Assembly (NCBI GenBank): GCA_902761055.1
Contig: CACWIS010000012.1
Span: 46,925-110,924 of the forward strand
Reading direction: 5' to 3'
DNA: 64,000 nucleotides
From: Oscillospiraceae bacterium
Lineage (GTDB): Bacteria; Bacillota; Clostridia; Oscillospirales; Oscillospiraceae
Shown: positions 51,888-60,152 of the stretch, piece after piece
Layout: every line of letters starts with the position of its first letter
Position numbering within the stretch: the stretch's first letter is position 1
Notes under the pieces: model-generated
What the model saw: only the letters and a program-made list of their open reading frames with translations
Databases searched by the model: none
What the model was told of the DNA's origin: nothing
Program-made: the position numbers and the translations under genes

Positions 51888-53615
51888 ATGCTGACGGAAG
51901 CCCAAACACTGTTTCGCCCTTCCGCTGAGAAACGGCGCATCCTGCTCGTCGAGGACGAGCCGATCAATCAGGAGATCCTCAGAGCATATCTCGAGGACAG
52001 CTATGAGATCCTTGTCGCGCCCTCCGGCGCGGAGGCGCTGGAGCTGCTGCACGCGCAGTACGAAACGCTCAGCCTGATCCTGCTGGATCTGAATCTGCCG
52101 GACATCCACGGGCTGGAGCTTCTGCGCCGGATCAAGGAGGATTCCCGCTCGAGCCGTCTGAGCGTGATTGTGATGACCGCGGACAGCGAGGCAGAGGTGG
52201 ATAGTCTCACGCTCGGCGCGATCGACTTCATCCCCAAGCCCTATCCGCAGCAGAAAGTCGTGCTGGCGCGCATCATGCGCACGATCGAGCTCTCCGAGGA
52301 CCGGGATACTCTGAGCCATACGGAGCGCGACCACCTCACGGGGCTTTACAACCGGGATTTTTTCTATCGCTACGTCATCCAGCTTGACGCCCATCACAAG
52401 GATCTCCCGACCGACGCGGTCGTGCTGGACGTCAACCATTTTCATACGATCAACGAGCGTTACGGCAAACGCTACGGGGACGAGCTGCTCCGGCGTCTGG
52501 CCGGGTGGATGCTCTCGCGCCTGGAGCGTGAGGGCGGCATCGCCTGCCGCAGCAAGGCGGACACCTTTTTGGTCTACTGGCCGCACCGCGAGGATTACGA
52601 CGCTCTGCTCGAGGAGCTCTCGGAGTATCTTGACGCCGATATGGGCAGCAAGGGCCATGTCCGGCTCCGGATGGGCGTCTACGCCGACGCCGACAAGAGC
52701 CTGGACGCTGAGCGCCGCTTCGACCGCGCCAAGCTTGCGGCCGACACGGTCAAGGAAAGCGCCTCAAACGCGGTCGGCCGCTACGACCGCTCGCTGCATG
52801 AGGCGGAGCTGCTTTCCGAGCAGCTGATCGAGAGCTTCCCAGACGCCATACGCCGGAGGGAGTTCCAGGTCTATTACCAGCCAAAATTCAACGTCCGGCC
52901 GGACAGCCCGGTGCTCCACAGCGCCGAGGCGCTGGTCCGCTGGAAGCACCCCGCGCTGGGCATGGTCAGTCCCGGCGTATTCATCCCGCTGTTCGAAAAA
53001 AGCGGCCTGATCCAGACGCTGGACCAGTATGTCTGGGCCGAGGCGGCCGCGCAGATCCGCAGATGGAAGGAGAGCTTCGGCGTCACGCTGCCGGTCTCGG
53101 TCAACGTCTCGCGCGTTGATCTGTTCGACCCGCTTCTCAAAGAGAAGCTTCGCGGCATCGTGGAGGATAACGGCCTCGGCTTCGGCGAGCTGCTGCTGGA
53201 GATCACGGAGTCCGCCTATGCCGAGGATTCCCGGCAGCTCGTGGAGGCGGTCCGTCAGCTGCGCGCGCTGGGCTTCCGCATTGAGATGGATGATTTCGGC
53301 TCGGGCTATTCCTCGCTGAGCATGCTCTCGGCCCTGCCGATTGATATCCTAAAGCTGGATATACGCTTCATCCGCAGCGCCTTCGCCGAGCACAGGGACA
53401 CGCGTTTGCTCGACACCGTGGTCCGGCTGGCGGGCGCCTACGCGCTGCCCGTCGTGGCAGAGGGCGTAGAGACGGCCGAGCAGGTCGCCGCACTGCGAGC
53501 GGCCGGCTGCCGCTTCGTGCAGGGCTACTATTTTTCTCGCCCGCTCCCGGCAGGAGAATTTGAACGCTTTATCGAAGAACGGATCCGGCAGGAGGCTTCG
53601 TTTCAGAACGACTGA
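51888..53615 (+). CDS. REC-GGDEF(degenerate)-EAL c-di-GMP phosphodiesterase
   Basis: A 575-residue signalling protein. REC domain (about 17-135): RILLVEDEPINQEILRAYL, phospho-Asp in LILLDLNLPD, Lys in DFIPKPYP. GGDEF-like domain (about 150-290): the active GGDEF is replaced by SKADTFLVY, so no cyclase activity is expected. EAL domain (about 300-560) is intact: SAEALVRWKHP, NVSRVDLFDP, EITES, DDFGSGYSSLSML, KLDIRFI and VAEGVET. It should degrade c-di-GMP on phosphorylation of REC. It heads the pilus-gene island; the matching HPt gene lies at its end. Confidence 0.9.
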   Translation: MLTEAQTLFRPSAEKRRILLVEDEPINQEILRAYLEDSYEILVAPSGAEALELLHAQYETLSLILLDLNLPDIHGLELLRRIKEDSRSSRLSVIVMTADSEAEVDSLTLGAIDFIPKPYPQQKVVLARIMRTIELSEDRDTLSHTERDHLTGLYNRDFFYRYVIQLDAHHKDLPTDAVVLDVNHFHTINERYGKRYGDELLRRLAGWMLSRLEREGGIACRSKADTFLVYWPHREDYDALLEELSEYLDADMGSKGHVRLRMGVYADADKSLDAERRFDRAKLAADTVKESASNAVGRYDRSLHEAELLSEQLIESFPDAIRRREFQVYYQPKFNVRPDSPVLHSAEALVRWKHPALGMVSPGVFIPLFEKSGLIQTLDQYVWAEAAAQIRRWKESFGVTLPVSVNVSRVDLFDPLLKEKLRGIVEDNGLGFGELLLEITESAYAEDSRQLVEAVRQLRALGFRIEMDDFGSGYSSLSMLSALPIDILKLDIRFIRSAFAEHRDTRLLDTVVRLAGAYALPVVAEGVETAEQVAALRAAGCRFVQGYYFSRPLPAGEFERFIEERIRQEASFQND

Positions 53616-53650
53616 ACGATTTTTGATCAAGCCGGAGGGAGGTGAGGTCT

Positions 53651-54601
53651 TTGCGGCGAAAAGCAATTCTTCCGGCGCTTCTGCTGGCGCTGTGCCTGCT
53701 TTTGAGCGGCTGCGGAACAGCCGGGCCGTGGGAAGGCGAAGTGCCGGAGCTGCAGATTCCGTCCGCCGCCGAGCCGCAGCGTGAGGAACTCACGCCCTAT
53801 GAGGCGCCTCCCCTCGCCACGTCGTCCTTTCACCCGGACAGAGCGGAGGGCAGCGCCGAGGCCATGATCGATCTCTCCGCCGTCAGCGAGGGCTATGTGG
53901 CTGTGTCAGCCATCTCGGAGCGCCGCCTGAAATTTCAGGTGATCAAAGATGAGCTTACATACAATTATGATCTCTCCTCCGACGGGGAGCCTTCGATCTT
54001 CCCGCTCCAGTGCGGCGACGGAAGCTATGTCTTCCGCATTGTGGAGAACATCGAAGACAACAAATACGTCCAGGTCTATCGTACGGATTGTGAGGTCGAG
54101 ATGCTGGACGAGTTTCAGCCCTTCCTGCGCCCGAGCGACTATGCCCGCTATGACGCGCAGTCCGAATGCGTGCGCGAGGCGGCGCGGCTCGCCTCGGCCT
54201 GCTCGGACAAGCTTGAGGTCGTTTCCTCGGTGTACGGCTTCGTGTGCGAAAATATCCGCTACGACTATGAGAAGGCCTCCTCCGTCAAGATCGGCTATCT
54301 GCCGGACGTCGACGAGACGCTGCGCAGCGGCAAGGGCATCTGCTTTGATTATGCGTCACTGGCAGCGGCAATGCTGCGCAGTCAGGGCATCCCGACCAAG
54401 ATCGTCTTCGGCTACGTCGCGCCGGACGATCTGTATCACGCCTGGAATATGTTTTATACCGAGGAAAGCGGCTGGGTGACCGTCAGCTTCGAGGTGAGCG
54501 GCAAGAACTGGAATCGCATCGACCTGACTTTCGCGGCGGGCGGCGCGGATGACGCATTCATAGGAAACGGAAGCAATTACACAGATGTGTATTTTTATTG
54601 A
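53651..54601 (+). CDS. Transglutaminase-fold lipoprotein
   Basis: A lipoprotein of about 316 residues. Signal peptide ends at LLLSGCGTAG (lipobox LSGC). A transglutaminase-like domain in the second half has the catalytic Cys in GKGICFDYASLAAAML, His in DDLYHAWNMFY and Asp in NRIDLTF. The first half (about 70-170) is beta-rich. The start is probably TTG 53651 (GGAGGTGAGG upstream); a GTG nine bases earlier is possible. Transglutaminase-like proteins can cross-link or cleave proteins on the cell surface. It follows the phosphodiesterase gene by 35 bases and precedes the pilus platform gene by 13. Confidence 0.78.
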   Translation: MRRKAILPALLLALCLLLSGCGTAGPWEGEVPELQIPSAAEPQREELTPYEAPPLATSSFHPDRAEGSAEAMIDLSAVSEGYVAVSAISERRLKFQVIKDELTYNYDLSSDGEPSIFPLQCGDGSYVFRIVENIEDNKYVQVYRTDCEVEMLDEFQPFLRPSDYARYDAQSECVREAARLASACSDKLEVVSSVYGFVCENIRYDYEKASSVKIGYLPDVDETLRSGKGICFDYASLAAAMLRSQGIPTKIVFGYVAPDDLYHAWNMFYTEESGWVTVSFEVSGKNWNRIDLTFAAGGADDAFIGNGSNYTDVYFY

Positions 54602-54614
54602 CAGGAGGAGCGGG

Positions 54615-55658
54615 ATGGAAAAGAAACACCTGGATATGCTCGGCGTCAGCGCCTTTTGCGAGAGCATGGCGATGATGGTCCAATCCGGCATCCAAACCGA
54701 CGAGGCGATCGCGCTGCTGCAGAGTGAGAACCGGAACGGCGGAGTCCTGGAACAGGGACTGCGTGAGATGAAAGCCCTTGTGGAACAGGGCGGCTCTCTG
54801 GCCGAAGCAATGGAGACCGCCGGCATTTTTCCGGATTATGCCGTGCGCATGGTCGAAGCGGGCGAGAGCTCCGGACGACTCGAAAACGTGCTGTTCCGGC
54901 TTGCGCGTTACTATGCCGATCAAAAGACGCTCTCCGAAAAGCTGCGCGGCGCGGTCACCTATCCGGCCGCCATGCTGCTGCTCATCATCGCGGTGCTTTC
55001 CGCCATGCTGGCCGTCGTTCTGCCGGCCTTCCGCGCTGTGTATGACCGCCTGACGGGCAGCCTTGCCGCATCATCCTACGCCTACATCCGCTGGGCAGGG
55101 GCCTTCTGCGCCGCCGCGCTCGCCGCGATGGCCCTGCTTGCGCTTGCGCTGTTTATCGGGCTGCTGCTGTGGAAGCATGGGCAGCGCCGCACCGTGCTCA
55201 CGGTGCTGGAGAAGTTCCCGCGCTGCCGCTCGATCATCAGGACCAACGCGCTCTTCCGCTTCTGCTCCGCGCTGGGGACCTACCTCGCAAGCGGCGAGCT
55301 GCAGGACGAGGCGGTACTCGCGAGCATCCCGATGGCCGACCACGAGGGTGTGGAGGAAAAGCTCCGCGGGCTCGCCAAAGGCATGGAGGAGGGCCACAGC
55401 ATCGCGCAGGCGGCATGGGACGAGCAGCTCTTTGAACCGGTTTACGGCCGTATGCTGCTCGCGGGAGAGCGCAGCGGCTCTCTGGAGCATGTGCTCGAGC
55501 GGCTGACGGAGCTTTTGGAAGAGGACGTCGGGCATCAGGTCGACGGCCTCGTCGAGATCGTCTCCCCGGCGCTCTCCGGTATCCTGATGGTGACGATCGG
55601 TTTGACGCTCATCAGCGTGATGCTTCCTCTCATCGGGATGATGAACGCCATCGGCTGA
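54615..55658 (+). CDS. Type IV pilus platform protein PilC/GspF family
   Basis: A 347-residue membrane protein of the GspF fold. It contains two similar halves: FCESMAMMVQSGIQTDEAIAL near residue 12 and FRFCSALGTYLASGELQDEA near residue 212; the helices are LLLIIAVLSAMLAVVLPAF, AALAAMALLALALFIGLLLW and GILMVTIGLTLISVMLPLIG. The platform anchors the assembly ATPase in type IV pili and type II secretion. It is shorter than the usual 400. ATG follows AGGAGGAGCGGG. PilB and PilD are not seen. Confidence 0.85.
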   Translation: MEKKHLDMLGVSAFCESMAMMVQSGIQTDEAIALLQSENRNGGVLEQGLREMKALVEQGGSLAEAMETAGIFPDYAVRMVEAGESSGRLENVLFRLARYYADQKTLSEKLRGAVTYPAAMLLLIIAVLSAMLAVVLPAFRAVYDRLTGSLAASSYAYIRWAGAFCAAALAAMALLALALFIGLLLWKHGQRRTVLTVLEKFPRCRSIIRTNALFRFCSALGTYLASGELQDEAVLASIPMADHEGVEEKLRGLAKGMEEGHSIAQAAWDEQLFEPVYGRMLLAGERSGSLEHVLERLTELLEEDVGHQVDGLVEIVSPALSGILMVTIGLTLISVMLPLIGMMNAIG

Positions 55659-55668
55659 GGAGGGCGCC

Positions 55669-55986
55669 ATGTACTCGGATTACAGAAAACAGAGAAGCGG
55701 CCTGCTCCTTTTCGCACTCGCTCTGTTGCTTCTGGCCGTGCTGACAGCGACCGCCTTCGGCCATTCGGGGCGCGACATCAGCGAGGAGGGCGCGGCGGCC
55801 ATCCGCGAGACGGTGCGGCGCAGCGCGCTGCAATGCTATGTCGTGGAGGGCGTCTATCCTCCCGATCTGCAGTACCTGAGGGAAAACTACGGTCTCCAGG
55901 TCAATACAGAGGATTATCTCGTGGTCTATGACTGCTTTTCCTCCAATCTGCCGCCGTCGATCCGCGTGGTCGTACGCGGATCGTGA
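55669..55986 (+). CDS. Small one-helix protein of the pilus locus (1)
   Basis: A 105-residue protein with a hydrophobic helix near residues 11-29 (GLLLFALALLLLAVLTATAF) and a soluble part (CYVVEGVYPPDLQYLRENYG) with a short Tyr/Pro-rich core that resembles minor pilin-like or pseudopilin-like proteins of Clostridia. There is no clear prepilin cleavage motif, so it may be a pilus-accessory protein. It begins 10 bases after the GspF stop. Confidence 0.6.
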   Translation: MYSDYRKQRSGLLLFALALLLLAVLTATAFGHSGRDISEEGAAAIRETVRRSALQCYVVEGVYPPDLQYLRENYGLQVNTEDYLVVYDCFSSNLPPSIRVVVRGS

Positions 55987-56000
55987 GGGAGGGACGAAAC

Positions 56001-56468
56001 GTGAAGCAAAACGGAAAGAATCCGATCCTGCTTCTGTCGGTCGGCCTCGCGGCGCTTTTTCTTCTGGGCTTTCTCCTGCTGGTCGCTTTCGGCGCGCGGA
56101 GCTATCGCGACATTGTGGACAGCCAGTACGCCAACATGGACGCGCGCTCTCTCGGCGCGTATCTCGCTGCGAGCGTGAAGGCCAACGACAGCCGCGGCGC
56201 TCTTCGCACGGAGGACTCCGCTTACGGAGAGGTGTTCGTCGTGACAGACGCGGACTCCGGCTACGCGCTCCGCTACTACCGCTTCGACGGGCAGCTCGTG
56301 GAGGACTTTGCGCGGGACGGGGCACCCCTTGCGCCCGAAGAGGCGCAGAGGATCGGACCTACGGAGCGTTTTTCCGTCGAGTTCGGTGATGGCGGACTGG
56401 TGATCGTGAGCACCGACGCAGGCCGTACGCTTTTGCGTCTGCGCAGTGCAGAGGAGGCGGCGCCGTGA
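56001..56468 (+). CDS. Small one-helix protein of the pilus locus (2)
   Basis: A 155-residue protein with one helix (LLLSVGLAALFLLGFLLLVA) and a beta-rich outside part (YGEVFVVTDADSGYALRYYR, RFSVEFGDGGLVIVSTD). It resembles DUF4860-type proteins of clostridial pilus loci, a tentative match. GTG 56001 follows GAGGGAGGGACGAAAC. It ends 4 bases past the start of the next gene. Confidence 0.55.
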   Translation: MKQNGKNPILLLSVGLAALFLLGFLLLVAFGARSYRDIVDSQYANMDARSLGAYLAASVKANDSRGALRTEDSAYGEVFVVTDADSGYALRYYRFDGQLVEDFARDGAPLAPEEAQRIGPTERFSVEFGDGGLVIVSTDAGRTLLRLRSAEEAAP

Positions 56469-56905
56469 AAAGACAACAATTGACTTCATTCTATTTTGAG
56501 GCGCTTCTGCTTGTCGCCGCCTTTGCGGCGATGATTCTTGTGCTGACGGGGGTGTTCGGCACGGCGAGGGCCCGGAGCGTCGAGGCACGGCGGCTCACGC
56601 GGGCTGTCACGCTCGCAGCCAACGCGGCAGAGGCCGTGTCGGCTGCGGACAGCGCTGAACAGACGGCAGCGCTGCTTGACGAGGGCGGCAACGTCCGCAT
56701 CACGGCAAACGGGCTTGAAGCGGCCTATCTCGCCGACGGCAGCCCCTGCCCGGACGGGAACGGCGCGCTGTGCCTGACCGTGAGCTGGGAACCCTCCGCG
56801 GAGGATGCCGCGCTTGTTGTGAGCCGGATCGCCGTCTACGCCGCGGAGGAGACGCCCGTCTACACGCTGGAGACGTCGCATTATCGGAAGGAGGCGGCGT
56901 CATGA
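56465..56905 (+). CDS. Small one-helix protein of the pilus locus (3)
   Basis: A 146-residue protein with a helix near residues 10-30 (YFEALLLVAAFAAMILVLTG) and an outside part that ends in a short beta region (DAALVVSRIAVYAAEE). The hydrophobic N-terminus with preceding KRQQLTS could fit a type IV pilin-like helix, but no G/FxxxE cleavage motif is evident. It overlaps both neighbours by 4 bases (ATGA). Confidence 0.55.
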   Translation: MKRQQLTSFYFEALLLVAAFAAMILVLTGVFGTARARSVEARRLTRAVTLAANAAEAVSAADSAEQTAALLDEGGNVRITANGLEAAYLADGSPCPDGNGALCLTVSWEPSAEDAALVVSRIAVYAAEETPVYTLETSHYRKEAAS

Positions 56906-57300
56906 AGAACCCTCCGATCCGCCTGGGACCGCTGGCGCTGCTGCTGACGGTCATCAGCATCTGCCTTGCGATCCTCGCGATCCTGGCCTTCTCGACCTCG
57001 CGGGCGGACATGCGCCTGGCCGAAAAATATGCCGAGACCGTGCAGGCGCGCTATGCGCTTGAAAAGGACGGCCAGGAGTACCTGTGCCGGCTGAACGCCG
57101 GGCGCGAGGCCGCGCCGGAGCCGGACGAGGACGGCGTGCGCCGCATCGAACTCGAGCGGGGCGGTTGTCTGCTCAGTATCGCGCTGCTCGACGACGGACA
57201 GGGCGGCTGGACCGTGCTCTCGTGGCGTCAGGAAAAGCGCTGGGAGCAAAATGAAACGATTGACAATCTCTGGAGCGGCAGCTTCGGAAAGGAAGGTTAG
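56902..57300 (+). CDS. Small one-helix protein of the pilus locus (4)
   Basis: A 132-residue protein with a helix (LGPLALLLTVISICLAILAI) after a short N-terminus, then a charged segment (RADMRLAEKYAETVQARYAL) and a small beta part (GCLLSIALLDDGQGGWTVLS). It ends in TAG at 57298-57300; a read-through would continue in frame through TCC into the ATG of the PilT-like gene, which is a coincidence of spacing. Probably a pilus-accessory protein. Confidence 0.55.
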   Translation: MKNPPIRLGPLALLLTVISICLAILAILAFSTSRADMRLAEKYAETVQARYALEKDGQEYLCRLNAGREAAPEPDEDGVRRIELERGGCLLSIALLDDGQGGWTVLSWRQEKRWEQNETIDNLWSGSFGKEG

Positions 57301-57303
57301 TCC

Positions 57304-58362
57304 ATGGATATTCTGGAAATCCTGCAAATAGCAGTCTCGGCCGACGCTGCGGACGTGTTTCTTGTCGCCGGCCTCCCCCTGACCTTCAAGTGCGGCGGCC
57401 GCCAACGGCGCATGGAGGGCGAAACGCTGATGCCCGATGTGATCCGAACCCTCGTCGACGAGATCTACACGGTCGGCGGCCGCAGCAGGGCCAATCTGGA
57501 ACGCGGCGCGGACGACGACTTTTCCTTTGCCGTTCCCCGGCTTGGGCGCTTCCGTGTCAATGTGTTCCGGCAGCGCGGCTCGCTGGCCGCTGTGATCCGC
57601 GTCATCCGCTTCGGCCTGCCGGATCCCGCTGCGCTCGGCATTCCCGAGAGCGTGCTCTCGCTCGCAGAGAACAAGAAGGGACTCGTGCTCATCACCGGAT
57701 CGGCCGGAACGGGCAAGTCCACGACGCTGGCCTGCATGATCGACCGAATCAACAAAAGCCGGGACTGCCACATCATCACGATGGAGGATCCCATTGAGTA
57801 CATCCACCGGCACGACAAGGCAATCGTCACGCAGCGCGAGATCTCCATCGACACGCCGGGCTATCTCGAGTCGCTGCGTTCGGCGCTGCGCGAGAGCCCG
57901 GACGTGATCCTGCTCGGCGAGATGCGCGATTACGACACGATCTCCGCAGCTATCACGGCGGCGGAGACAGGCGTGCTGCTGCTCAGCACCCTGCACACGA
58001 GCTCCGCAGCCAACACGATTAGCCGCATCCTCGACGTTTTTCCCGCCAACCAGCAGAAGCAGGTGAAGATCCAGCTTGCACAGATCCTCAAGGGCGTCGT
58101 ATGCCAGCAGCTCGTGACGGGCGTCGACGGCAGACAGATCCCTGTTTTTGAGATCATGAAAACTACGACGGCGATCGCCAATATGATCCGCGAAGACAAG
58201 CTCCACCAGCTCGAGTCGGCCATGCAGGCCGGCGCGGCTGAGGGCATGTGCACGATGGACGGCAGCCTGCTGAAGCTGTTTAGGGAGGGGCGTATCACAA
58301 AGGACACCGTGCTGCTGAGCTGCGTCAACTACGAGTCGATGGCCAAGCGTCTGGGAATGTGA
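57304..58362 (+). CDS. pilT: PilT-like pilus ATPase
   Basis: A 352-residue hexameric ATPase of the PilT/PilB superfamily. Walker A is LITGSAGTGKSTTLACMID, the Asp box follows (IITMEDPIEYIHRHDKAIVT), Walker B is PDVILLGEMRDYDTISAAIT, and the His box STLHTSSAANTISRILDVF is present. The N-terminal PilT domain (AADVFLVAGLPLTFKCGG) is short. ATG 57304 follows AAAGGAAGGTTAGTCC. No PilB is in the window, so this ATPase could power retraction or the whole system. Confidence 0.9.
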   Translation: MDILEILQIAVSADAADVFLVAGLPLTFKCGGRQRRMEGETLMPDVIRTLVDEIYTVGGRSRANLERGADDDFSFAVPRLGRFRVNVFRQRGSLAAVIRVIRFGLPDPAALGIPESVLSLAENKKGLVLITGSAGTGKSTTLACMIDRINKSRDCHIITMEDPIEYIHRHDKAIVTQREISIDTPGYLESLRSALRESPDVILLGEMRDYDTISAAITAAETGVLLLSTLHTSSAANTISRILDVFPANQQKQVKIQLAQILKGVVCQQLVTGVDGRQIPVFEIMKTTTAIANMIREDKLHQLESAMQAGAAEGMCTMDGSLLKLFREGRITKDTVLLSCVNYESMAKRLGM

Positions 58363-58372
58363 GGGCCGCGGC

Positions 58373-59617
58373 ATGAGAATGACGGACATGCAGGAAAACG
58401 TACTGTACGTGCGGATGCTCGGCGGCTTCTCCGTGCAGTGGAACGGCAAGCTGATCGCCGGCGGCTCCAAGGCCAACGGCTCGCAGTTCGCCTATCTGCT
58501 GCAGATCCTGATCCACAACCGGGACAGGGGCGTGAGCCGCGACAAGCTCGAAGAACTGCTCTTCGAGGATCGCGACATGAGCAACATCCACCACGCCCTG
58601 CAGAGCGTGATCTACAACGCAAAGAAAAAGCTCGAGCAGGCGGGTCTGCCGCCGGTCAATTACATCGAGCAGAAAAAGGGCGTGTTCTTCTGGACGGGGG
58701 AAATCCCGCTCGTCGAGGACGCGGCGGACTTTGAGGGATTGTTCCGCAAGGCAGAAACCGCGGAGGACGAAAACGAGCGCGTCGCCTTGTATCTGGATGC
58801 CTGCCATTGCTACACGGGGGAGTTTCTGCCCATGCAGGCGGCCGTTATTTGGGCCGCGCACGAGGCGCGTCGCTACCGCGAGATGTTCTGCGACTGTGTG
58901 GAGAAGGCCGCGCAGCTGCTGCGGCTGCATCAGGATTTCTTCCAGATGGAGGAACTGGGCGCCTACGCCGCCAAGGTCGATCCCCTGGCCGACTGGGAGC
59001 CCGTGACAATGGAGGCGCTGGCCTCTATGGGCCGCTACGAGGAGGCGCGCAAGCTCTACGAGGACACGGTGGACTACTACTTCAACGAGCAGGGCCTGCG
59101 CCCGTCGAAGAAGCTGATGGCGCAGTTTGAACGGCTGGGCGACGAGATGATGCACCGCTACGCCGTGCTCGACCAGATCCAGGAAGCGCTCTCCGGCAGG
59201 AACGACGACAGTCCGGGCGGCTACTACTGCAGCTATCCGGTCTTCCAGGGCATCTACCGCATGATCGAGCGCATGCTCGAACGCGGCGGGCAGTCGGTCT
59301 ATCTGATGCTGTGCACGGTCGTGGACGGCAAGGGCAATCCGATGCGCGACGGTCCGATGCTCGAGGAGTTGAGCAAACGCATGGGCGACGCGATCCGGCG
59401 CACGGTCCGCCGCGGCGACGCGCTGACGCAGTACGGCAAGGGGCAGTATCTCGTGCTGCTGGTGAACACGACGCGCGAAAACTGCGTCGTCATTCAAAAG
59501 CGAATCAACGATCGCTTTATCATCGGCCGTCAGCGCTCGGCGATCCGGTACTACGTCAACAGCGTGTTCTGGGAGCCGGACATTGACCGGTCGGGCAGGG
59601 GAGAGCGGCGGCCATGA
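58373..59617 (+). CDS. SARP/BTAD regulator fused to degenerate GGDEF domain
   Basis: A 414-residue protein. The N-terminal half is a SARP-type winged helix (LYVRMLGGFSVQWNG, SQFAYLLQILIHN, DKLEELLFED) with the BTAD tetratricopeptide region (YREMFCDCVEKAAQLLRLHQ). The C-terminal part resembles a GGDEF domain, with VRRGDALTQYGKGQYLVLLV; the GGDEF motif is replaced by GKGQY, so it is likely to bind rather than make c-di-GMP. It may couple c-di-GMP to transcription of the pilus genes. It sits 11 bases after PilT. Confidence 0.8.
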   Translation: MRMTDMQENVLYVRMLGGFSVQWNGKLIAGGSKANGSQFAYLLQILIHNRDRGVSRDKLEELLFEDRDMSNIHHALQSVIYNAKKKLEQAGLPPVNYIEQKKGVFFWTGEIPLVEDAADFEGLFRKAETAEDENERVALYLDACHCYTGEFLPMQAAVIWAAHEARRYREMFCDCVEKAAQLLRLHQDFFQMEELGAYAAKVDPLADWEPVTMEALASMGRYEEARKLYEDTVDYYFNEQGLRPSKKLMAQFERLGDEMMHRYAVLDQIQEALSGRNDDSPGGYYCSYPVFQGIYRMIERMLERGGQSVYLMLCTVVDGKGNPMRDGPMLEELSKRMGDAIRRTVRRGDALTQYGKGQYLVLLVNTTRENCVVIQKRINDRFIIGRQRSAIRYYVNSVFWEPDIDRSGRGERRP

Positions 59618-60090
59618 CGAAAACGCAGTGGTATATCGGCGCGCCGAACGGCGTAGTATTGTGTGTGAACGCGCTGCGCGCCTGCGGACCGGCGGGGCGG
59701 CTGTTCCACAGCTACAGGACGGACGCCGTCGAATTCGACGGAGCCGATCAGATGATCTTTCACATGGAAGAGCTTTACAACGCACTGAATTTCCCGCATC
59801 CCGGAACCAATGAGAGAAGCTTTGCGCCCGTGAAAAAAACGGAAACACATTATACGGAGAAGGACAGAATCATGAAAGACGAAGCGCTTTTAAGCAAGCA
59901 CGGCGATCTCGGCACCTTTATCGTCCGTGTCCAGCACCGGCAGAACAGCAGCTGGCAGGGACGGATCACCTGGATGGAACAGGATAAGACGATCTCCTTC
60001 CGTTCGGTATGGGAGATGGTCAAGCTGATCGAAAACGCCGTCGAAACCGTCAGCTCGGAGGAGAACGCGGAGGACGCCCCGCACTGGTAA
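59614..60090 (+). CDS. Hypothetical protein of the c-di-GMP locus
   Basis: A 158-residue protein that overlaps the SARP gene by 4 bases (ATGA). No known domain. It has a beta-rich C-terminal region (LGTFIVRVQHRQNSSWQGRI, EQDKTISFRSVWEMVKLIEN) that could be a small PilZ-like or other barrel, but no RxxxR motif is visible, so I do not call it PilZ. ATG 59614 follows CGGGGAGAGCGGCGGCC. Confidence 0.5.
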   Translation: MTKTQWYIGAPNGVVLCVNALRACGPAGRLFHSYRTDAVEFDGADQMIFHMEELYNALNFPHPGTNERSFAPVKKTETHYTEKDRIMKDEALLSKHGDLGTFIVRVQHRQNSSWQGRITWMEQDKTISFRSVWEMVKLIENAVETVSSEENAEDAPHW

Positions 60091-60152
60091 GACCGGCCAT
60101 GCGCGGACAGCACAGAGGGGACCCGGCGAAGGCCGGGAACAGAGGTGAGGAC

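Noticed and set aside
57298-57306. TAG read-through fusing the fourth small pilus protein to the PilT-like ATPase
   Set aside because: The frame is indeed open (TAG TCC ATG), but the ATPase has its own ribosome site and known PilT N-terminus. Host TAG is treated as a normal stop.
59614-60090. PilZ-domain protein
   Set aside because: The size and beta-rich end would fit, but the RxxxR and DxSxxG motifs are not visible.
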